Below are positions 8,896 to 15,092 of a stretch of DNA of 64,000 bases, one piece after another. The DNA comes from an uncultured bacterium (GTDB taxonomy: Bacteria > Bacteroidota > Bacteroidia > Bacteroidales > Bacteroidaceae). The position numbers and the translations under genes are program-made. The notes below the pieces were generated by a model, which worked only from the letters and a program-made list of their open reading frames with translations, was not told the origin of the DNA and made no database searches. Every line of letters begins with the position of its first letter. The first letter of the stretch is position 1. Where the stretch lies: contig CAJMSE010000002.1 in assembly GCA_905216025.1 (NCBI GenBank), forward strand, positions 62,001 through 126,000. Direction: 5' to 3'.

Positions 8896-8925
8896 AAGAT
8901 ACTTCATTCCCTGCACATTCCCAAA
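8894..8925 (-). promoter_or_regulatory. Bacteroidota promoter of the acyl-CoA synthetase operon
   Basis: On the minus strand: -33 TTTG (8922-8925), 20-base spacer, -7 TATCTTTG (8894-8901). Both boxes match the phylum consensus at a correct spacing. The -33 box sits inside the distal palindrome, and the -7 box abuts the proximal one. Confidence 0.85.
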
Positions 8926-8936
8926 TAAAATGTGCA
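8912..8936. promoter_or_regulatory. Distal palindrome overlapping the -33 box, candidate operator
   Basis: Perfect 8-base arms TGCACATT (8912-8919) and AATGTGCA (8929-8936) around a 9-base spacer, the same arm length, spacer and TGCACA ends as the proximal palindrome. It covers the -33 element of the minus-strand promoter. Confidence 0.6.
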
Positions 8937-8995
8937 TAAATGTGTGGTTAAATATGATATTTGTCGGTTGCTATTAAGAAGTTGGGGCCGTGCCG

Positions 8996-9025
8996 TTGCG
9001 GTTTGGAATATAATGGCTATCTTTG
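8996..9025 (+). promoter_or_regulatory. Bacteroidota promoter of the hemolysin-III-family gene
   Basis: TTG (8996-8998), 19-base spacer, -7 TATCTTTG (9018-9025). Transcription would begin near 9030, which rules out the in-frame ATG at 9023 and supports the ATG at 9098. Confidence 0.7.
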
Positions 9026-9097
9026 CAGAGGAAGTGGATATCGGGTGCTCCGAGTGCTTGGAGGACTCAGAGTATTCGGATTAAAAACAATACAAAG

Positions 9098-9736
9098 ATG
9101 GTAAAGACATTATATAATAGGACTGATGAGGAGATATTCAACACGCTGACCCATCTCTCGGGAGTAGTCATTACCGTGTTTCTTGCCTCTCTGATGCTGC
9201 GCTATGGCTATGCAATGGGATGGCAGTACGCTTTCGGTGTGACCTTTTTTGCCTGTGGCATGCTTCTCATGTATTCATGCAGCACGCTTTATCACTGGTG
9301 GCTTCCAGGGGCGGGGAAGCGTTTGCTCAGGGTTTTCGACCATATCGGTATCTATGTGATGATAGCCGCTTCGTACACTCCGATATGTGTCAGCGTCGTC
9401 GGCGGATGGCTCGGGTGGACCGTCTTCTCGCTGCTGTGGCTCGTGGTGGCGGGTGGAGCCTGCTATAAGATAAAGGCAATAGGCCGTTATCCGAAGCTGT
9501 CGCTGGCTCTCTACCTCATAATGGGATGGTCGGGAGTGCTTATTGCCGGTCCGGTGTTCAGCCGGTTGCCTTCTGCCGCGTTGTGGCTCATACTCGCAGA
9601 AGGCCTTTTCTATACCTTTGGCACATATTTCTATTCGCACGACGGCCGCCGTTTCTATCATGGTATATGGCATCTTTTCGTGCTGGCAGGTTCGCTGTGC
9701 CACTGCGGCGCAGTGTTTACCATTCTTGAATGGTAG
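9098..9736 (+). CDS. Hemolysin III / PAQR-family integral membrane protein
   Basis: A 212-residue protein with seven predicted membrane segments, in the family that includes bacterial hemolysin III (YqfA/TrhA) and eukaryotic adiponectin receptors. Family motifs are present: EEIFNTLTHLSGVVITVFL near the start, SCSTLYHWW, DHIGIYVMIAASYTP, and the C-terminal HGIWHLFVLAGSLCHCGAV. The Ser, Asp and His residues of these motifs correspond to the zinc-binding hydrolase-like site of the family. The ATG at 9098 is preferred because the promoter lies at 8996-9025 and family members start with a short hydrophilic leader. It stands alone between two minus-strand operons. Hemolytic activity should not be inferred from the name; TrhA has been linked to membrane energetics. 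Confidence 0.88.
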   Translation: MVKTLYNRTDEEIFNTLTHLSGVVITVFLASLMLRYGYAMGWQYAFGVTFFACGMLLMYSCSTLYHWWLPGAGKRLLRVFDHIGIYVMIAASYTPICVSVVGGWLGWTVFSLLWLVVAGGACYKIKAIGRYPKLSLALYLIMGWSGVLIAGPVFSRLPSAALWLILAEGLFYTFGTYFYSHDGRRFYHGIWHLFVLAGSLCHCGAVFTILEW

Positions 9737-9798
9737 GAATCCTATGCCTGGATAGCTGGCGGCTGTGAATCCGTCATCTCTAAGTTCTTCATCGGTTC

Positions 9799-11046
9799 CT
9801 ATTCGTATTTCATCGATTTTGCCGGGTGTATGTGCGAGATGAGGTAGCTCGGGGCTATCAGCACAAATACGCTGATGAGCATCGTAGCCGCGTTTATCAG
9901 TATTATCAGCGGCATGCTGATTTCCATCGGTGCCGTGCTGACGTAGTATGTGGCTGGGTCGAGGGTGATGATGCCCGTCTGTATCTGGAGTACAACCAGT
10001 CCGATGCCGATGATGTTTCCGAATATCAGTCCTCGTCCGATTATGAATACGGCAAACCACAGGAACGTGTGGCGCACCGTTGCGTCGGTCGCTCCCAGTG
10101 CTTTGAGCGTTCCTATCATTTGCGTGCGTTCGAGAATGATGATCAGCAGTCCCGATATCATGGTGAATCCGGCAACGCATATCATCAGTGCGATTATTAT
10201 CCACACGTTGATATCGAGCAGTTCGAGCCATGAGAATATCTGCGGATAGGCTTCATAGATGGTCTGCGACGTAAGCGTGTTGGCCTGTGCGTCCTGCGTC
10301 TTGTTTATCTTGCCGATGACGTTTGCCGCCGTCTGCTCCAGTTTGCCGAAGTCCTTGACTGTCAGTTCGGCACCGGTGCACTGCTTCTCCTGCCATCCGT
10401 TCAGTCTTCCTGCCGTGTATATATCGGTGAAGCAGATGCTGTTGTCAAACTGGTTCATGTTTGTCATATATACTCCGCTTACCGTGAAGCGTCTTGCCCT
10501 GACGTCGTCGTCCGACACGAAGTAGGCGAAGACTCTGTCTCCGGCCTTCAGCTTCAGCTTGTCGGCCGTGGTCTTTGATATAAGAATCCTGTTGCCGCTT
10601 TTCGTGTCGCTGAACTTCGGGCATTCACCGCTGACCAGGCTGTTCTTTATGAACGTCATGTCATATTCCGGTCCGATGCCCTTGAATGTTATTCCGATGA
10701 AGTCTGAGTCGGTCTTGAGTATTCCCTGTGTCAGCGAGAACCTTTCGGCGTGTTCAATACCGTCGATTCCTTTAATCACCTTCATCAGGCTGTCGTCGAT
10801 ACATACGGGGTAGGGATCGGTGCTCTGCATCGTCAGGAAGTTCACCACCTGTATGTGGCTGCCGAAGCCGATGACTTTGTCGCGTATCGTATGCTTGAAT
10901 CCGAGCACCACGGACACGGTTATTATCATCACGGCAAGGCCTATCGCCACCCCTGCGGTGGCGATGCTTATTGCGGGACGGCTTACTTTCTGCCTGTCAC
11001 CTTTATTATTATATATCTTCCTTGATATGAAGAGGGGCAGGTTCAT
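9799..11046 (-). CDS. FtsX/LolE-family ABC transporter permease
   Basis: A 415-residue inner-membrane permease with the LolC/LolE-MacB layout: one membrane helix near the N-terminus (about 25-50, ISIATAGVAIGLAVMIITVSVVLGF), a large periplasmic domain of about 220 residues, then three C-terminal helices (about 275-405) containing the FtsX domain (LIIILERTQMIGTLKALGATDATVRHTFLWFA). Such proteins pair with an ATPase to move lipoproteins or other amphiphiles, but no ATPase gene lies in the neighbourhood, so the partner must be elsewhere. Its ATG overlaps the aminotransferase stop by four bases, so translation is probably coupled. No clear terminator is seen in the 62 bases separating it from the hemolysin-III gene. 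The transported substrate is not known. Confidence 0.87.
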   Translation of the reverse strand: MNLPLFISRKIYNNKGDRQKVSRPAISIATAGVAIGLAVMIITVSVVLGFKHTIRDKVIGFGSHIQVVNFLTMQSTDPYPVCIDDSLMKVIKGIDGIEHAERFSLTQGILKTDSDFIGITFKGIGPEYDMTFIKNSLVSGECPKFSDTKSGNRILISKTTADKLKLKAGDRVFAYFVSDDDVRARRFTVSGVYMTNMNQFDNSICFTDIYTAGRLNGWQEKQCTGAELTVKDFGKLEQTAANVIGKINKTQDAQANTLTSQTIYEAYPQIFSWLELLDINVWIIIALMICVAGFTMISGLLIIILERTQMIGTLKALGATDATVRHTFLWFAVFIIGRGLIFGNIIGIGLVVLQIQTGIITLDPATYYVSTAPMEISMPLIILINAATMLISVFVLIAPSYLISHIHPAKSMKYE

Positions 11047-12248
11047 TCCTTTTCGGTTCTTCCCGGGTAGGCCTCAAGCGCTTTCTTAAGCACAACCAAT
11101 GCCCGGTTCAGGTCTTCCTTGTTCAGTACGTATGCTATTCTGACTTCGTTGCATCCGGCTCCCGGTGTGGTGTAGAATCCAGATGCAGGAGCCATCATCA
11201 CGGTCTCTCCCTCGTAGTTGAAGTCCGACAGACACCAGCGGCAGAAGGCCTCAGAGTCGTCTACCGGCAACTTGGCCACGGTGTAGAATGCCCCCATCGG
11301 TATGGGCGAATATACTCCGGGGATCCTGTTCAGACCGTCTATGAGGCACTTGCGGCGTTCCACATACTCGTCGTATACATCCCTGTAATACTCCTCCGGG
11401 GCATCGAGCGACGCCTCGGCGACAATCTGTCCTATCAGCGGCGGCGACAGCCTTGCCTGACACATCTTCATCACAGCCTGCCTCACCTCCTTGTTCTTCG
11501 TTATCAGTGCGCCGATGCGTATGCCGCATTCGGAATATCTCTTCGACACGGAGTCTATCAGTATGACGTTCTGTTCGATGCCTTCGAGGTGGCAGGCGCT
11601 GATGTATGGCGAACCGGTGTATATGTATTCGCGGTATACCTCGTCGGAGAAGAGATACAGGTCGTATTTCTTCACGAGGTCGCGGATCTGGTTCATCTCC
11701 CTGCGGGTATACAGATAGCCGGTCGGATTGTTGGGGTTGCATATCATTATGGCCCTTGTCCGCTCGTTGATGAGTTCCTCGAACTTCTCCACCTTAGGCA
11801 GCGAGAATCCCTCCTCGATTGTCGTTGCGATGGTCCTTATCTTCGCGCCGGCCGATATTGCGAATGCCATGTAGTTGGCGTATGCCGGTTCCGGCACGAT
11901 AATCTCGTCTTCTGGGTTCAGGCACGACATGAAGGCGAAGAGCACGGCCTCGCTTCCTCCTGCGGTGATGATGATGTCGTCGGCGCTGACGTTGATATTG
12001 AATTTCTTGTAGTATCCTGTCAGTTTCTCTCTGTAGCTCAGGTAACCCTGCGACGGAGAGTACTCCAGTATGGTGCGGTCGATATGCTTCAGGGCGTCCA
12101 GTCCCACCTGCGGTGTGGGCAGGTCGGGCTGTCCGATGTTGAGGTGGTATACTTTTATGCCGCGGCTTTTTGCTGCCGCGGCCAATGGCGCGAGCTTTCT
12201 GATCGGTGACTCGGGCATCTCGTGTCCGCGAATAGATATTTCCGGCAT
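11043..12248 (-). CDS. PLP-dependent class I/II aminotransferase
   Basis: A 401-residue fold-type I aminotransferase of the aspartate-aminotransferase-like group. Seen: the substrate-binding GQPDLPTP segment near residue 39, NPNNPTG (171-177), SDEVYREY with the Asp that holds the pyridine nitrogen (Asp202), and SVSKRYSECGIRIG with the PLP-binding Lys236. The length is typical. The amino-acid specificity cannot be fixed; close Bacteroidales relatives are annotated simply as pyridoxal-phosphate-dependent aminotransferases. It is the first gene of a two-gene minus-strand operon with a LolE-like permease, with no evident functional link. A minus-strand TAAGTTTG (12280-12287) is a plausible -7 box. 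Confidence 0.9.
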   Translation of the reverse strand: MPEISIRGHEMPESPIRKLAPLAAAAKSRGIKVYHLNIGQPDLPTPQVGLDALKHIDRTILEYSPSQGYLSYREKLTGYYKKFNINVSADDIIITAGGSEAVLFAFMSCLNPEDEIIVPEPAYANYMAFAISAGAKIRTIATTIEEGFSLPKVEKFEELINERTRAIMICNPNNPTGYLYTRREMNQIRDLVKKYDLYLFSDEVYREYIYTGSPYISACHLEGIEQNVILIDSVSKRYSECGIRIGALITKNKEVRQAVMKMCQARLSPPLIGQIVAEASLDAPEEYYRDVYDEYVERRKCLIDGLNRIPGVYSPIPMGAFYTVAKLPVDDSEAFCRWCLSDFNYEGETVMMAPASGFYTTPGAGCNEVRIAYVLNKEDLNRALVVLKKALEAYPGRTEKE

Positions 12249-12279
12249 TTTCTTTAATTTTGCTTTGTCAAGTTGAATG

Positions 12280-12287
12280 CAAACTTA
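12280..12287 (-). promoter_or_regulatory. Possible -7 box for the aminotransferase operon
   Basis: Minus-strand TAAGTTTG about 32 bases before the ATG. No good TTTG partner is seen at the right distance, so this is tentative. Confidence 0.4.
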
Positions 12288-12383
12288 CACAAAATAATCC
12301 GAAAAAGGTTATCATTTGCCGGACTATGGTTTGTTCTTAACATAATTTTTAATTATCGATTCTCCGATTACGATTAAATAGAC

Positions 12384-12391
12384 TAATTTTG
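12384..12391 (+). promoter_or_regulatory. Possible -7 box for the pseudokinase operon
   Basis: TAATTTTG, 29 bases before the ATG at 12421. No clear -33 box was found. Confidence 0.45.
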
Positions 12392-12420
12392 CCTAACCAA
12401 AACGAAAAAAAGTATTTGCA

Positions 12421-13659
12421 ATGAACTACGAGGAACTGGTCTTTACCGGCGAGAATGCTCCGATGCGTCTTATAAGGTTGCCGATAGGTGTTTTCCGCAG
12501 GGTCCCTGAAGACCATAAGTATGTGAATATTGTCGAGCTGCGTGAGGTTTTTGCCGATAATCCGATTTTTTGCGAGTCATTGCGTAACGAGTGCAGCAAG
12601 AACCTTGGCATATCCGATCAGCACCAGATGCATTTCTCTCCTGTTGAAGAGAACGGTTGTGTGAAGGCTCTTGAAGTCGAGCACGGCCATTTCGTATCTT
12701 TCGCCCAGCTTTTGGCAGAGACTCCCTCGGTCGTTGCGCGCCCAGGTTTCTTGCAGTCTGTGATGGACGGTCTCTTCGAGATAACCTCACGGCTTCATTC
12801 GCAGGGCATATATCACATATGCTATTCACCGTCTAATGTCTTTCTCCGTAAGGGCACGAACAAGGTCATGCTCCTGTCGCACGGCTCCTTTTACCTAAAG
12901 ATGGCCGCCCCCGGCGTGCTCTATGAGAGCTGTCTCGACTACGTGGCGCCCGAGGTTCTTGCCTGCGGAACGGTCGACGAGCGCAGCGATGTGTATTCGC
13001 TCGGCAAGTTCTTCGCCTACCTCTTCTCCGTCACGGACATGCCGCCGGGCTACCGTGCGGCCATAGACAAGGCCGTGTCGGAGGTGATGGAAGACCGCTA
13101 CATGACGGTCGGCGAGATGGCGGCGGCTTTCAAGGTACGCAACAGGATGAGCCGCGGGGTGCGTACAGCCGTGGTCGTGGCCTTGCTGTCGCTGCTGTGT
13201 GTCGGGGTGTTCTTCGGACTGATGCCCGAGCCCGTCGCCGTAGACTATGTCAAACCGGCTCCCAAGACAGCGGAGGAAGACTTCCTCGACGCCGGTTTCG
13301 ACCCGAATACGGAGCTCGGCGTGGCCGTTCACGACTCATCCGGACTGCTCACTCCCGATGAAGCCGACGAGATGAAACAGTATGAGAAGAAATGTGAGGA
13401 GATTTTCCGCAAGCGCTATCGGGAGGAGGCCGAGCGCATACTCTCCAAGATATACAACAAAGACTACATGGGCGCGAGCGAGAAAAAGTTTGTCGCTGCC
13501 AGCCAGTCGGTCATGGACGAGCTGGTCAAGGCGCAGATAGAGATAGCTTCGCAGTCTGACCTGAGCAGCGTCAGGAGTCAGGGAATAGCCACGGAGATAA
13601 TAGAGACAATCACGGCAGAGAAGAACCGTGAGCTGACAAAACATGGGATACAAAAGTAA
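12421..13659 (+). CDS. Transmembrane pseudokinase (Ser/Thr-kinase-like fold, catalytic residues missing)
   Basis: A 412-residue protein with a bacterial Hanks-kinase-like cytoplasmic domain (about 1-240), one membrane helix (about 248-268) and an exported coiled C-terminal part (about 280-412). The C-lobe landmarks are recognisable: YHICYSPSNV (132-140) in place of HRDLKPxN, SHG (153-155) in place of DFG, then APE (176-178) and DERSDVYSLG (186-195) intact. Thus the catalytic Asp is Cys134 and the metal-binding Asp is Ser153, and I find no glycine-rich loop in the N-lobe. Phosphotransfer is therefore unlikely; it may bind a partner or nucleotide. The outer part is charged and helical (KQYEKKCEEIFRKRYREEAERI). 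It heads a tight operon with DUF4494 and yggS. The kinase-fold call rests on motif order, without a search. Confidence 0.75.
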   Translation: MNYEELVFTGENAPMRLIRLPIGVFRRVPEDHKYVNIVELREVFADNPIFCESLRNECSKNLGISDQHQMHFSPVEENGCVKALEVEHGHFVSFAQLLAETPSVVARPGFLQSVMDGLFEITSRLHSQGIYHICYSPSNVFLRKGTNKVMLLSHGSFYLKMAAPGVLYESCLDYVAPEVLACGTVDERSDVYSLGKFFAYLFSVTDMPPGYRAAIDKAVSEVMEDRYMTVGEMAAAFKVRNRMSRGVRTAVVVALLSLLCVGVFFGLMPEPVAVDYVKPAPKTAEEDFLDAGFDPNTELGVAVHDSSGLLTPDEADEMKQYEKKCEEIFRKRYREEAERILSKIYNKDYMGASEKKFVAASQSVMDELVKAQIEIASQSDLSSVRSQGIATEIIETITAEKNRELTKHGIQK

Positions 13660-13681
13660 TAACAAGCATAAATAACGAATT

Positions 13682-14161
13682 ATGAGAAGTAGAACAGCAG
13701 AATGGTTTGAGTGCAAGATCCGTTACGAGAAGACGATGGAAGACGGCATGCAGAAGAAGGTGACAGAGGCTTATACCGTCGATGCGCTCAGCTTCACCGA
13801 GGCAGAGCAGCGCATTACGGAGGAGGTGTCGGCTTATATAAGCGGTGAGTTCGAGGTGACGGACATAAAGAAGGCCGCCTATAAGGAGATATTCTTCAGC
13901 GACGAGGATTCGGCCGACCGCTGGTATAAGGCAAAGCTGCAGTTCATCACGATAGACGAGAAGACCGACAAGGAGAAACGTTCAAACGTGAGCTACCTCG
14001 TGAATGCCGGAACGCTTAACGGTGCGGTGAAGAACATAGACGAAGTGATGGGCGGAACGATGATAGACTACGTGATATCGTCCGTTGCCGAGACCACGCT
14101 GATGGACGTATTCGAATATAAGAAGAAGGAGCGCGACGACAAACCGGAGTACGAGCAATGA
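13682..14161 (+). CDS. DUF4494 domain protein
   Basis: A 159-residue soluble protein matching the Bacteroidota-specific DUF4494 family: it begins with the typical EWFECKIRYEKTMEDGMQKKVTEAYTVDALSFTEAEQRI, continues with ISGEFEVTDIKKAAYKEIFFSDEDSADRWYKAKLQFITIDEKTDKEKRSNVSYLVNA and ends in a charged tail. No membrane segment, signal peptide or metal motif is seen. Function is unknown for the family. It starts 22 bases behind the pseudokinase gene and its stop overlaps the yggS start by four bases (ATGA), so all three are probably one transcript with coupled translation. Conserved linkage to yggS might hint at PLP or amino-acid homeostasis, but that is only inference. Confidence 0.88.
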   Translation: MRSRTAEWFECKIRYEKTMEDGMQKKVTEAYTVDALSFTEAEQRITEEVSAYISGEFEVTDIKKAAYKEIFFSDEDSADRWYKAKLQFITIDEKTDKEKRSNVSYLVNAGTLNGAVKNIDEVMGGTMIDYVISSVAETTLMDVFEYKKKERDDKPEYEQ

Positions 14162-14832
14162 CGTATGATGTAAGAGGAAACCTCAGCGAGGTGCGCGCCT
14201 CCATCCCGGAGAGCGTGAAGCTCGTTGCCGTCAGCAAGTTCCATCCAGCCGAGAGCATCGAGGCGGCATACGCCGAGGGCCAGCGCATCTTCGGCGAGAG
14301 CCACGTGCAGGAACTATCGTGCAAGGTGGCTTCGCTGCCCGGCGACATACGCTGGCATTTCATCGGTCACTTGCAGACAAACAAGGTGAAGTATATCGCC
14401 CCGTATATATCGATGATTGAGGCCGTCGACTCGCTGAAACTGCTTAAGGAGATAGACCGCCAGGCCGCACGCCACGGCCGAGTTATCGACGTGCTGCTCG
14501 AGCTGCACGTGGCCGAGGAGGCCACGAAGTACGGCTTCACCACCGATGCCTGCAGGCAGATGCTTGAGGAGGGAGAGTGGCGCGGGCTGGCCAACGTGCG
14601 CATCTGCGGACTTATGACGATGGCTTCGTTTGTCGACGACGAGGAGCAGATACGGTCGGAGTTCATGGTGGCATCGCGTTTCTTCGACGAGGTGAAGGCC
14701 CGTTACTTTGCCGACAGCGATGCTTTCTGCGAGCGTTCGTGGGGCATGAGCGATGACTACCGCATTGCCATCGGCTGCAGCAGTACCATGGTTAGGGTCG
14801 GTACAAAGATTTTCGGGCCCCGTGTATACTGA
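14158..14832 (+). CDS. YggS-family PLP homeostasis protein
   Basis: A 224-residue single-domain PLP-binding protein of the YggS/PROSC (COG0325) family, a TIM barrel like alanine racemase domain 1 but without a racemase second domain. It buffers and distributes pyridoxal phosphate in the cytoplasm. Lys27 in KLVAVSKFHP is the PLP lysine; FGESHVQEL, WHFIGHLQTNK, GLMTMA and the phosphate-binding LSMGMSDD-like segment (here RSWGMSDDYRIAIGCSSTMVRVGTKIFG) are all present. The start is fixed by the four-base overlap with the DUF4494 gene. It is the last gene of its operon and is followed directly by a composite 22-bp repeat element and a terminator. Confidence 0.94.
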   Translation: MTYDVRGNLSEVRASIPESVKLVAVSKFHPAESIEAAYAEGQRIFGESHVQELSCKVASLPGDIRWHFIGHLQTNKVKYIAPYISMIEAVDSLKLLKEIDRQAARHGRVIDVLLELHVAEEATKYGFTTDACRQMLEEGEWRGLANVRICGLMTMASFVDDEEQIRSEFMVASRFFDEVKARYFADSDAFCERSWGMSDDYRIAIGCSSTMVRVGTKIFGPRVY

Positions 14833-14892
14833 CGGCACATGCCGTCGTGCGGTGCCGGCAGTCCGGGCATGCCGCGGAGTACTTTCCGCCAG

Positions 14893-15058
14893 CCCTCAAA
14901 ACCACTTTTGGTAGCTCTCAAAAACACTTTTGACAGTTCTCAAAGACGCATTTGGAAGAGGCTGGAACATATCGGCGGGCAACCCGCCGCACCGTCACGG
15001 GCAACCCGTTGCACCGTCAGAACGGCCTCGTTGCACCTTCGGGAGCAACCCGTATAAC
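14893..15058. repeat. Composite 22-bp repeat element, copy A
   Basis: Three contiguous 22-bp AT-rich units (14893-14914, 14915-14936, 14937-14958), a 17-bp spacer (14959-14975), then contiguous 22-bp GC-rich units (14976-14997, 14998-15019, 15020-15041) and a partial fourth (15042-15058). The best AT-rich unit has arm CTCTCAAAA, loop ACAC and arm TTTTGACAG, a near-perfect palindrome. The best GC-rich unit is CGGGCAACCCG followed by TTGCACCGTCA, with a CGGG-CAA-CCCG mini-hairpin. There is no ORF consistent with the other two copies. The element lies between the yggS stop and a shared terminator. The 239 bases between genes hold only this and the terminator. Confidence 0.85.
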
Positions 15059-15092
15059 AAAAAGAAGGTCATCAAATGATGACCTTCTTTTT
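15059..15092. terminator. Bidirectional terminator overlapping the metalloprotease stop codon
   Basis: AGAAGGTCATCA / TGATGACCTTCT perfect 12-base arms around AA, flanked by A5 on the left and T5 on the right, so it works in both directions. The metalloprotease stop (15072-15074) lies inside the hairpin, so its last codons form one arm. Confidence 0.9.

Noticed and set aside
9275..10231. Minus-strand ORF of 318 codons overlapping the hemolysin-III gene and LolE-like gene
   Set aside because: Arg/His/Asp-rich shadow translation; both overlapped genes have clear family matches.
12421..13659. Calling this an active serine/threonine kinase
   Set aside because: HRD and DFG aspartates are Cys134 and Ser153, so catalysis by the usual mechanism is not expected.
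14839..15057. 72-codon ORF across repeat copy A
   Set aside because: The 22-bp period is not a multiple of three, and the frame is not kept in copies B and C, so it is chance.
14893..15058. Could the 22-bp tandem repeats be a CRISPR array?
   Set aside because: Units are contiguous with no unique spacers, unit length is too short for known repeats plus spacers, and no cas genes are in the window.
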